Virus record (IMG/VR): IMGVR_UViG_3300033153_002147
Coordinates: 1-35,762 of that record
Length of the DNA stretch: 35,762 nucleotides
Source: a virus
Reading direction: 5' to 3' (one strand)
Positions 1 to 6,964 of this stretch are shown here, piece by piece. The notes beneath the pieces are model-generated. The model worked only from the letters and a program-made list of their open reading frames with translations, was not told where the DNA came from and ran no database searches. Every line of letters starts with the position of its first letter. Positions within the stretch are counted from its first letter, which is position 1. The position numbers and the translations under genes are program-made.

Positions 1-114
1 GAGTTGTGCAGTCACTCTTTGAGTATATTTATCTTCGATATCCTCAAGAACGGGAGCCCATTTTTCTAAAACACTGTTAGTGGCTCCTGGCTCAATAATC
101 TCATTATCAATCAT
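1..114 (-). CDS. 23: Major capsid protein, N-terminal 38 codons (T4 gp23-like), partial
   Basis: Only the first 38 codons lie in the window; the gene continues past base 1. The ATG is at 114-112, with AAAGGA a short distance upstream, and the frame is open to the edge. The peptide begins MIDNEIIEPG and contains LEKWAPVLEDIED, which resembles the start of T4 gp23 (an LLNKWKPLLEG-type segment). Position is the stronger evidence: it follows the gp21 protease and gp22 scaffold genes, as gp23 does in T4-like phages. In that family the N-terminal arm is removed by the prohead protease during head maturation, so this segment is probably part of the cleaved arm. The assignment rests on context plus a short similarity. 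Confidence 0.72.
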   Translation of the reverse strand, partial: MIDNEIIEPGATNSVLEKWAPVLEDIEDKYTQRVTAQL

Positions 115-126
115 AGGAGAATTCCT

Positions 127-759
127 TTAATTATTTGAGTTTGGCATGTAAGCCATAACTTCATCAGTTAAGAACGGGTTCCCAGACATAAGTTGGGGGG
201 TAATGTTCTCTACGGGCGCATCCACATTCTCAGTAATAACAATAGCTTTCTCGGTGGATTCGAAATCACTACTAACCTCTTCCTCCAAAGTCACTATGGA
301 CTCTTGAAGGTATTCTTTTTCTTCTATCATAAGAGACATTTTCTCTTCTAAATTAGAGATAACTCTTCCTAAACGAGTGTTATCTCTGATAGTCTCAGAA
401 AGCTCTCTAGCAAGGAGATCATTATCATCCTGAACTTTATCAACATCTTCGTTAATCTGCTCAGTGACATGGTTTAAATCATCTCTATCAACCTCAAAGG
501 CAAGGACGGTCTTAATATCCTTAAGGGCTTGAGCGTCACGATAAATCTCATGCGACTCAGAAAGCTCATCAAGAGCAGCCTCTTGGATAGTATCCATTTG
601 GTGACGAAGGAATGCATGAACTTTATTCGTAAGAACATCCATCTCATCATCAATCCTTTCGGAAATAACATCTTGCATGACCTTTGCAATCTCAGAAATA
701 AGCTCCTCGCTCATTCCTTCAGGCAGTAGGTCTGCGATACTTTTAACATTGTCTGACAT
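127..759 (-). CDS. 22: Prohead core scaffolding protein (T4 gp22-like)
   Basis: Probable internal scaffold of the prohead, around which the capsid shell assembles and which is later degraded by the gp21 protease. The 210-residue product is acidic and almost wholly helical, with a long heptad-rich stretch (about residues 75-165) typical of a coiled coil. It lies between the protease and capsid genes, the T4 order. An upstream ATG at 792 would add 11 residues and overlap the protease gene, but the ATG at 759 has a strong AGGAGA site seven bases upstream, so I chose 759. Two matches to the T4 protease consensus (I/L)-x-E|(A/G) are visible: LPE|G ending at E14 and IQE|A ending at E60. Sequence similarity to T4 gp22 itself is weak; the call rests on position, composition and length. 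Confidence 0.75.
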   Translation of the reverse strand: MSDNVKSIADLLPEGMSEELISEIAKVMQDVISERIDDEMDVLTNKVHAFLRHQMDTIQEAALDELSESHEIYRDAQALKDIKTVLAFEVDRDDLNHVTEQINEDVDKVQDDNDLLARELSETIRDNTRLGRVISNLEEKMSLMIEEKEYLQESIVTLEEEVSSDFESTEKAIVITENVDAPVENITPQLMSGNPFLTDEVMAYMPNSNN

Positions 760-766
760 AATTAGG

Positions 767-772
767 TCTCCT
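767..772 (-). promoter_or_regulatory. Ribosome binding site fixing the scaffold start
   Basis: Reads AGGAGA on the minus strand, seven bases before the ATG at 759. The alternative in-frame ATG at 792 has no comparable site, so this decides the start of the scaffold gene. Confidence 0.75.
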
Positions 773-778
773 ATCTGT

Positions 779-1609
779 TTATATGTATACACCCCATATT
801 ACTAGAGGCTTATTCTCTGGAAGATTCTTACCTGTTTTTCTCTTATACTCTTCTCGTTCTTTCTTTAGCCAAGATTTGGGCATATCAGTCTGACCAAATT
901 CCGTTCTAGGCTGTAGTTTCCCTCTATGAGGTCTGCTAGTGTGGGGCTTTTTAACCTCAGTTAACTTATCTCTCATAATCGTAGAAAGAGAACTCTCATT
1001 TAAGTCTTTTTTTTTACCACTAAGCTCCTCCTTAAGAAGAGTAGTAAAGTTCTTAACCTTTTGAGCGTCTGGGTAAACCCTGTCAATGATCTCTTGGATC
1101 TGAGTAGACTCAGTAAGACCGGGGTAAGCACCTCTAGTTGAAGGATCGGCCACTATATCCCAAGTAATTAATCTAAAGTCTTCGTTAACATACTTCTTAC
1201 CATCCATCTCCTCAGTTACCGTACCCATTCCACGGGAGGAGATTCCAATTTTCACACCACCATCAATAAGAGCCTTAGCCACTTTACCAGAAGGTGTGTC
1301 TAATATTTCAGCTTCACCAATAACCTCGTTACCTTTCATACTAAGACCAGTAATAAGATGAGATACATTAGAGAGCCTAACTGAATCATGTTGTGGGTGA
1401 TCAAGCTCTCCCATCAACCTTCTTTCATTCATGGCAGTAGCAAGTTTAGTAACTTCCCTTTCTAAGAGGGGCCTTTTATAAATTCTTTTGTTATTATTTT
1501 CCTCGTCTGCTCTTTGAAAACATCCTCGTATTTTCATAGGACCAGTGCCTTTCCCCTCGTTTATAACTTGCAGGTTCTCAATAATAAATACATCTTCTAA
1601 TAATCTCAT
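779..1609 (-). CDS. 21: Prohead maturation protease (T4 gp21-like)
   Basis: Serine protease of the T4 gp21 type (herpesvirus-assemblin-like fold) that cleaves scaffold, core and capsid proteins inside the prohead. The 276-residue product has the family landmarks: MGELDHP with His71, GISSRGMG with Ser124/Ser125, and WDIVADPSTRGAYPG at about 150-164. His71 and one of the two serines should be the catalytic pair; this is inferred from the family. The C-terminal 80 residues are basic and low in complexity and look dispensable for catalysis. Possible self-cleavage sites fitting (I/L)xE|(A/G) are INE|G at residue 18 and IGE|A at residue 99. The ATG overlaps the preceding stop as ATGA and has GAGGAC upstream. 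Scaffold and capsid genes follow directly. Confidence 0.93.
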   Translation of the reverse strand: MRLLEDVFIIENLQVINEGKGTGPMKIRGCFQRADEENNNKRIYKRPLLEREVTKLATAMNERRLMGELDHPQHDSVRLSNVSHLITGLSMKGNEVIGEAEILDTPSGKVAKALIDGGVKIGISSRGMGTVTEEMDGKKYVNEDFRLITWDIVADPSTRGAYPGLTESTQIQEIIDRVYPDAQKVKNFTTLLKEELSGKKKDLNESSLSTIMRDKLTEVKKPHTSRPHRGKLQPRTEFGQTDMPKSWLKKEREEYKRKTGKNLPENKPLVIWGVYI

Positions 1610-2070
1610 TTTTGTCCTCTTCCTGTATGCGTTTTCTTTTGATATTTTTTACCCTGACGGGCTTCTCTTCTAGCTTTGGGGGATAGCTTCTCCGCTTTCT
1701 TACCCGTATATTTATACCCTACTCTAGATGCGTGATCTTTAACGGATCCCCAATCAGCACTAGGAGTAGCACTTCCTGGAGTAAATCCCTTTGCTATTCT
1801 TCCACTTACTTGTGATTGTGAATCCGTACCACCATGAGTTCTTTTGGAGATAACATAAAGTCTTCTGGATCCTTGAGTAGAAAAGATGTGTCCTGGGCCA
1901 TGAGCCTTTAATGCTTTCTTTATCGTACCGTACACTTTAACTCTAGATTTAATAGCCAAATCACCACTCGTCCCCTTAGTTTTGTAGCCCCCTCTTCCAG
2001 AGGGATAGCGGCTACTTTTCTTTTCATTTATAGGTTCGTTTAATAATTTTAGAGCGTTTATTGCGTCCAC
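1606..2070 (-). CDS. Small basic protein of the prohead core block, function unknown
   Basis: A 154-residue protein very rich in Lys, Arg, Gly and Ser; the last 40 residues are almost a string of basic residues. Residues 45-75 (VKVYGTIKKALKAHGPGHIF and the following RRLYVISKRTHGG) look like a small folded domain; the rest is probably disordered. The start is GTG at 2070, with AGGGA about eight bases upstream; no ATG is available nearby. This start lies 47 bases inside the end of the preceding gene, an unusually long overlap here. The stop overlaps the protease start as ATGA, so the two are probably co-translated. By position it matches the small core genes (67/68) before gene 21 in T4. A role as a DNA-binding or core protein packed in the head is inference only. 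Confidence 0.6.
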   Translation of the reverse strand: MDAINALKLLNEPINEKKSSRYPSGRGGYKTKGTSGDLAIKSRVKVYGTIKKALKAHGPGHIFSTQGSRRLYVISKRTHGGTDSQSQVSGRIAKGFTPGSATPSADWGSVKDHASRVGYKYTGKKAEKLSPKARREARQGKKYQKKTHTGRGQK

Positions 2071-2476
2071 GATATTTCCCTGTTACATTCTTAGTAGAAT
2101 AGCCAGTACCTATAGACTGAGTAGTGGTCATTCCCATCCCAGCCATTTCGGAAACGAGTGAAGAGAGTTTGTTGATAGTTTCAACTAACTCCTCTTTAAG
2201 ACTTACAATTTTTTCTTGAAGAAGTTCTTGCTCTGTAAGTACAGAATTTGGATCTTCTTGTTTAGTAGATGTATTAGATAATCCAAAAGATTCTTGGAGA
2301 ACTTTATCTACCATAGAGTTAGATATTTTCACTTCAGATATATCCATATCCGATACAGGCAATTCTTTAGGACGAGCAACCTCAGTAGATTGCACCTTCT
2401 TAGAAATCTTACCCGAGTCCATAAGAGACATAGCAAAGTCCCCAATGCCCAGACCTGTCTCATCTAATCTCCCCAT
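2024..2476 (-). CDS. Probable prohead core protein, function unknown
   Basis: A 150-residue protein I cannot name. The N-terminal third is polar with a DFAMSLMDSGKIS segment. A predicted helix or coiled coil spans about 80-115 (the ELLQEKIVSLKEELVETI region), followed by a Gly/Thr-rich stretch. The end is strongly basic (GRNKRSKIIKRTYK). It starts one base inside the preceding stop (TAATG), suggesting coupling, and overlaps the start of the next gene by 47 bases. The T4 equivalent of this position is occupied by gp67/gp68, small core proteins that set head shape. A basic tail on a helical body would fit a core component, but there is no recognisable motif to prove it. Confidence 0.55.
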   Translation of the reverse strand: MGRLDETGLGIGDFAMSLMDSGKISKKVQSTEVARPKELPVSDMDISEVKISNSMVDKVLQESFGLSNTSTKQEDPNSVLTEQELLQEKIVSLKEELVETINKLSSLVSEMAGMGMTTTQSIGTGYSTKNVTGKYRGRNKRSKIIKRTYK

Positions 2477-2838
2477 TACTCGTCGTCTTCGTCAACAGCC
2501 TCGACAATCAGACCAGCTTCAGAAAGAACACCAAGAATTTCATCAGCGTTCTCAATAATGAAAGACTCTTCAACCTGCTCAGAAATGAGACCAGATTCTG
2601 ATAAAACTTCCATCATGTTAAGAGCATGCTCTTGAAGGGCTTCATCAGTAAGCTCGTTATCACCGAAATCAGTCTCACAAAGAGGACAGCAGTTGATCTC
2701 ACCCTCTTCTTCCGTAATCTCTTCAGGAGTTTCAACTTCCTCCTTAGATTTAGATTTTTCATCCACACGAATGCCAAGCTTTTCCCAGCCGTTAGACTCA
2801 AGAAGTTGGCTCACAAAATCATTACTTACTTTATCCAT
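2476..2838 (-). CDS. Small acidic protein, probable prohead core component (gp67-like by position)
   Basis: A 120-residue, highly acidic protein, the first gene of the head block. I place the start at the ATG at 2838 because GGAGA lies eight bases upstream; a longer reading from TTG at 2853 would put that site inside the gene. Residues 33-47 are almost all Glu/Asp/Thr. A compact CCPLC motif lies at 50-54, too few cysteines for a full zinc ribbon. The C-terminal part holds an imperfect repeat: VLSESGLISEQVEE (78-91) and VLSEAGLIVEAVDE (104-117). The second copy contains two matches to the gp21 cleavage consensus, LSE|A and IVE|A. T4 gp67 is also small, acidic and cleaved by gp21, so a core role is a reasonable inference. 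Confidence 0.6.
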   Translation of the reverse strand: MDKVSNDFVSQLLESNGWEKLGIRVDEKSKSKEEVETPEEITEEEGEINCCPLCETDFGDNELTDEALQEHALNMMEVLSESGLISEQVEESFIIENADEILGVLSEAGLIVEAVDEDDE

Positions 2839-2846
2839 TGTTTTAT

Positions 2847-2851
2847 TCTCC
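2847..2851 (-). promoter_or_regulatory. Ribosome binding site fixing the start of the acidic core protein
   Basis: Reads GGAGA on the minus strand, eight bases before the ATG at 2838. It overlaps the first codons of the longer TTG reading at 2853, which makes that longer start unlikely. Confidence 0.7.
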
Positions 2852-2874
2852 AAAAATGGGTTTAGGCATTTCTG

Positions 2875-2900
2875 CCCTATTGTATCTATTGTATATAGGG
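2875..2900 (-). promoter_or_regulatory. Repeat-containing gap between tail and head blocks, possible control region
   Basis: The 86-base gap at 2839-2924 is the longest non-coding stretch in the window. It holds a perfect 9-base tandem repeat (plus strand CTATTGTAT at 2877-2885 and 2886-2894). This is overlapped by the inverted repeat CCCTAT/ATAGGG (2875-2880 and 2895-2900). On the minus strand the repeat gives two TACAAT boxes that could serve as -10 elements for the head genes, though no convincing -35 box is seen. A run of eight T lies at 2913-2920 on the plus strand. Just downstream on the minus strand is a short GGCA-GAAA-TGCC hairpin, too weak to call a terminator. Whether this is a promoter, an RNA processing site or an operator cannot be settled by eye. 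Confidence 0.35.
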
Positions 2901-2924
2901 AAACATAGGCTCTTTTTTTTAAAT

Positions 2925-3902
2925 TTAGTTTGCCCGTGGGAAGTAATCATCGGGGGGTATTGGTATATTTATAAGTTTTACATGAGATAGTGCATTACCA
3001 GACTCATTAGCAATATAAAATGGATACCCACCATAGCCAGTAGGAATAGTACCAATTACGTCGCCCATATCATCATAAACAGGTGTATAAAAATCCCACC
3101 AAGTACTTCCTGTACCATTTCCTTTTATTACTCCTGTATTTTCAACATCTGACAACTCTCCAAAGGAAGGAAATCCATAAGCAGTTAATCCAACAAACGA
3201 AGAATTAACCTCATAGTTTGGGAATTGGTCTGAGACAGAAGATAAAGGAATAGGAGATTTTCTAGTGGCTAAATCTAAATCAGGAACTTTAAACTGATCT
3301 TCATCGGTTACATCCTCAAACTCTAGGGTAGGAACAATAGTTGAACCCCACTGTGTAAAGTCAGAAGTTTTTAAATTGTGAAATGCTTTTCCCTCTGCGT
3401 CAGAAGTTCTAACATAAAAAATACCATCTCCTATAGAGGTGAACTGGAAGAACTCTAGGACTGGGTAGAACCAATATTTGGGTGCAGCAGGAGAGTCTTT
3501 AGGGGCTTGTACGGTAGCCCCCTCAATCCTAATCTTGGCAACAAAATCAGCCCATACATCTGGAGAGGCAGTAATAGTTTCTGCTCCACACCCTCTAGAA
3601 TCATTAAATCTATGTATGGGTAACCCCGCTACAAAAACTGTATCCGACCCTGTGGTAGGTCCTGGGATGCCTGGGTGTATACCAGTGGGAGACTCTCCTA
3701 AAGGGTGCGTGTCATCCCCTTTTTTACTTGGGTCATTCTCCTTCCACAAACCGCACGGACCAGCAGTACCGTTCCCAGTCCCGTCTGTTATAGCAACGGC
3801 ACTCATATTTACTGTAACAGTACTATTAATACCCACCCCCTCTATAGCTATAGGGGCTCCGTTATGATCGCAAGTGTCTCCTTCTCTTGCTACTTGTGGC
3901 AT
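2925..3902 (-). CDS. PAAR-domain tail spike tip protein with long C-terminal extension
   Basis: PAAR proteins form a sharp, metal-bound cone that caps the membrane-piercing spike of contractile tails (T4 gp5.4) and type VI secretion systems. The first 115 residues fit: an N-terminal MPQVAREGDTCDHNGAP, then VNMSAVAITDGTG, then TVFVAGLPIHRFNDSRGCG. Cys11, His13, His97 and Cys105 are candidates for metal binding. The domain is longer than usual because of a Gly/Pro/His-rich insert at about 50-85. Residues 130-325 form an extension of unknown fold. It is the last gene of the tail block, one base after the cysteine-rich gene and far from the spike gene at 28114-29175. The extension might mediate attachment or carry an effector-like function; nothing recognisable supports either. 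Confidence 0.8.
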   Translation of the reverse strand: MPQVAREGDTCDHNGAPIAIEGVGINSTVTVNMSAVAITDGTGNGTAGPCGLWKENDPSKKGDDTHPLGESPTGIHPGIPGPTTGSDTVFVAGLPIHRFNDSRGCGAETITASPDVWADFVAKIRIEGATVQAPKDSPAAPKYWFYPVLEFFQFTSIGDGIFYVRTSDAEGKAFHNLKTSDFTQWGSTIVPTLEFEDVTDEDQFKVPDLDLATRKSPIPLSSVSDQFPNYEVNSSFVGLTAYGFPSFGELSDVENTGVIKGNGTGSTWWDFYTPVYDDMGDVIGTIPTGYGGYPFYIANESGNALSHVKLINIPIPPDDYFPRAN

Positions 3903-3903
3903 T

Positions 3904-6900
3904 TTACTCTAAAGGCTCCACAGGAATAGGGGTGTGACCTTCTTTAACTGGCAAGAAGGTTAAAGTTTTATCTATCTTGCCAGTATTTCCCAACCAAGTG
4001 TTGGATCTATACTCTTTAATCTTAGGGTAGTGTGCATTAACAGTATCCTCAGAGGAGGGTTTACCACTACTTAAAAGAGATTTAAATCTTTTGAAATTAG
4101 AACACTCTTTATGTAGATACTTCATTTGTGGGATACCCATCCTGTCATAAATCTCATACCACGGAATAGTATCACTAGATGGAAGCTGGTAATCATCTTT
4201 TAGCTCCTTAGCCAATTTATATACTTGTCTCTCTCCCCAAGCTACTCTTTCTGCTGGCTGCTCCCCAGAACGGTACAGGTGTTGATCACTTAAATTTTTA
4301 GTATACATGGAGTATTGTATACCCCGTAAATTTTCTACAGAAGGATTAATCCCTCTAGCTGGGTAGGCTAATTCTTCTTTTAAGAAAGTTGGGTGCCATG
4401 TATCCGACCTACCAGGGTTAGGATTTATTACTACCTGTAATTCTCTCACCCCGTAACTTGTAGATTTTGAAATATTATGTGTTACAACATTAGAAGTTAT
4501 ATTGGATGTATAGAATACCACTGTTTGTGGGGCTCTCCTAGCAATGATAGGAATATTAGGATTAATACGAGTACTTGTATCCTCAGTAAAGAGATCTAAT
4601 ACAAAATCTTTAAAGGTAATTTCTACCTGCCCATCATTATCAAAGTAACTTGGTAGAGGATCGTCCTGATCTAAATATATTTCTAAACACGGGAAAGCAG
4701 CACCAGAACCCTCAGTATTAACTTGAGAATTTCTAGCCTCTGTGCTAGTTAAATACTTATAAGTAGCTTGTGTTTTAGCAATAAGCTCATTATCCCTAGG
4801 TAAATCTTGTATAGTTCCTGGTTGTAATGCAAACATATACACATCTTTTCTAGGTGTAGTTAACCCGTATCTCTCGTCTACCCTAAGCTCTTGATCTGTT
4901 GTGACTTTTATATTAAAATCATAAACATCTCCCAACAAATACATAACTTTCTGTAACACTTCTAAACTTAGTATACCAGCCTGATTAATCAAGCTTTGCA
5001 CAGGTATTTCTACAAACCCACCATTGCTTAAAGTTATTCGTTGGAAGTCACCACTACCTAAAGTTAATGATCCACTACCATCTACTACTATAGTATCATC
5101 TATAGCGTAATATAGTGTAGTTGTGGCTCCTGTAGCAGTAGTAATAGGAAGTCCCTTTTTAAGATCCGTTGCTAAAGTTTTCCAAGTTTTCATCCTCTCT
5201 GCCACTCTAGTAATATCATAAGCATCAGGTGCCAAGGGCCATACTTTAGACATGGCAAGATCTATAGCTTCTGCCTCATTTCCTATTGTATTTAAATTTT
5301 GAATATGAGTATATTTTCTAGTCTCTTTATACTCCTCCGTCTTTTGAAAGTGTATTATCCTATCTAAAATAGCATGAAGTTGAGATGCATCAAAATACTC
5401 TAACCTATTAGAGACTATTAAATTTCTAATAGTACTAAGGAACATTCTCTTTAGATTTTTTCCTGTGGCTGCTCTAGCTAAATTTAATTTTAGGATAAGA
5501 TCATCATGAATGCTTTTCTCTAAATTAGCATTACTTAAATCGGTAAAAGGTCTATCACTAAAATTAATTCTTTTTCTAATTATATCATCGGTAGCTGTAA
5601 TTCCTACATGAATAATATCTTTAAACAAGTCTGCCCTATAATTTCCTCTATTAACCCCCACAAAAGTTGTAGGGTTTTTAGATTTAATATTACTAACATT
5701 CTTCTCGTAAATTGGGTTAATGCCACCATTCAAACCATAAATTCTCTCCCACACTGAAGATCCCCCATTTGTTGAATTCCCTGGACAATTTGTTGTTAGG
5801 TTACAATCTTTATCTGCCTCGGCTGATGGACACTCACAAGAATCATCAACTGAAGAGCATGTTGGATCATCATAAAGCCCATCACCATCACCTGTATGTG
5901 GTTCACATTTATGAGTTCTATAAGTACAATCACAGAACCCATTTTCATTTGGAGTACCATCAAGATCACATTTTGCCTCTACTTCACCTTCAGTGCAGTC
6001 CCAGGTGGGGTCAGGGTCATAACAGTTATTTGTTGGATCGGATTTACAAGCCAACTTCTGAGCAGCTTCGTCCCCTTTGTAGGTGCATGTCCCACAGGCT
6101 TTTACAACATCGCCACAACTACCTCCAGGAACGGAAGCATCGCACTCCATACACGACTCCTTACAATTGAGATTACAGTTATCCTCATCTAGCTCCGATC
6201 CAGGATGACATACCCAGTCACTAATTTTGCCATCCCAAGTAGCTTTCCCAGATACAAAGCAACATTTTCCGTCTGAACCCCAACTTGGGGAACCACACAT
6301 ATAACAATCAGGTGGTTCCCCACCAGGGGGAGGTGTAGTTGGACCACCCCCATCACCACCCGGTTTTTTCGGTGGGGTGTCTTCCCAAGTCCAACCTTTA
6401 CACGCAGGGGGGTCGTCAGCTTTGCATGCAGCATTATCCATGTAATAACCCTTGCAAGCACCATCCCACTCACATCCACCCCCACCTAAAGTATTATTTT
6501 TCCCACCACAATCCTTATAAGCATCCACATCAGTAAATTGAGTATCTTGTTTAGTACAAGGATCGTCAGTAAGATTATTGCCATCCCCTATACAGATAAA
6601 TCCTTTACAATCTACAGGCTTATAATCACAACAACCATTACATAGAGAGGTATCATTATTACATGCTTGACAACCCTTATCCCCCAGATCATCCCTACAA
6701 TCTGCTTGCGGGTTTTCACAATCAAGAGCCTCGGAATGCTCCCCATCACAAGAACCTCCAGCAGCCTGATCTGCAATAACATCATCTAAATTTTGTGGCT
6801 CATTACAAAACTTCCAAGTTAATGTACCATTACATGTTTCGTCATCGTCATCATCATCATTCGGATTTCCATCCCCGCTCCCACCAGGAGGACCATCACC

Positions 6901-6951
6901 TACAGGTAGATCTCCAGGATCTTGTAGCCAGCAAGTTAGAAAATTTGCCAT
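3904..6951 (-). CDS. Cysteine-rich virion structural protein, unknown function
   Basis: A 1015-residue protein in two very different halves. Residues 7-392 contain 43 cysteines in irregular pairs (CC, CxC, CxxC, CDCT) among Asp, Asn, Gly and Thr. There is a six-Asp run near residue 32 and a Gly/Pro linker at about 193-214. Acidic loops such as DGDGDG could bind calcium. From about residue 400 the composition becomes ordinary and only two cysteines remain (in AAFPCLEIYL and HKECSNF). This half mixes helical (430-570) and beta-rich (610-850) stretches and ends with a tyrosine-rich region. No named family is recognised. It sits between a fibre-like gene and the PAAR gene, so a baseplate-associated or adhesin role is inferred. 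No signal peptide is seen, so disulfides would form only after lysis or assembly. Confidence 0.75.
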   Translation of the reverse strand: MANFLTCWLQDPGDLPVGDGPPGGSGDGNPNDDDDDDETCNGTLTWKFCNEPQNLDDVIADQAAGGSCDGEHSEALDCENPQADCRDDLGDKGCQACNNDTSLCNGCCDYKPVDCKGFICIGDGNNLTDDPCTKQDTQFTDVDAYKDCGGKNNTLGGGGCEWDGACKGYYMDNAACKADDPPACKGWTWEDTPPKKPGGDGGGPTTPPPGGEPPDCYMCGSPSWGSDGKCCFVSGKATWDGKISDWVCHPGSELDEDNCNLNCKESCMECDASVPGGSCGDVVKACGTCTYKGDEAAQKLACKSDPTNNCYDPDPTWDCTEGEVEAKCDLDGTPNENGFCDCTYRTHKCEPHTGDGDGLYDDPTCSSVDDSCECPSAEADKDCNLTTNCPGNSTNGGSSVWERIYGLNGGINPIYEKNVSNIKSKNPTTFVGVNRGNYRADLFKDIIHVGITATDDIIRKRINFSDRPFTDLSNANLEKSIHDDLILKLNLARAATGKNLKRMFLSTIRNLIVSNRLEYFDASQLHAILDRIIHFQKTEEYKETRKYTHIQNLNTIGNEAEAIDLAMSKVWPLAPDAYDITRVAERMKTWKTLATDLKKGLPITTATGATTTLYYAIDDTIVVDGSGSLTLGSGDFQRITLSNGGFVEIPVQSLINQAGILSLEVLQKVMYLLGDVYDFNIKVTTDQELRVDERYGLTTPRKDVYMFALQPGTIQDLPRDNELIAKTQATYKYLTSTEARNSQVNTEGSGAAFPCLEIYLDQDDPLPSYFDNDGQVEITFKDFVLDLFTEDTSTRINPNIPIIARRAPQTVVFYTSNITSNVVTHNISKSTSYGVRELQVVINPNPGRSDTWHPTFLKEELAYPARGINPSVENLRGIQYSMYTKNLSDQHLYRSGEQPAERVAWGERQVYKLAKELKDDYQLPSSDTIPWYEIYDRMGIPQMKYLHKECSNFKRFKSLLSSGKPSSEDTVNAHYPKIKEYRSNTWLGNTGKIDKTLTFLPVKEGHTPIPVEPLE

Positions 6952-6964
6952 AACTTAATTAGGG

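Noticed and set aside
760-792. Longer scaffold protein starting at 792
   Set aside because: That start overlaps the protease gene and lacks a ribosome site, while the ATG at 759 has AGGAGA seven bases upstream.
2858-2885. Intrinsic terminator after the tail genes on the minus strand
   Set aside because: The GGCA-GAAA-TGCC stem has only about five pairs and the T run begins eight bases later; too weak to call.
3478-3929. Open frames on the plus strand opposite the PAAR gene
   Set aside because: No ribosome site and unlikely composition; they are shadows of the minus-strand gene, as are the other plus-strand frames within 1-34755.
6835-6862. GAT/GAC triplet run (six Asp) in the Cys-rich gene as a phase-variation repeat
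   Set aside because: It is a triplet repeat with mixed codons, so slippage would not shift the frame and the tract is not uniform.
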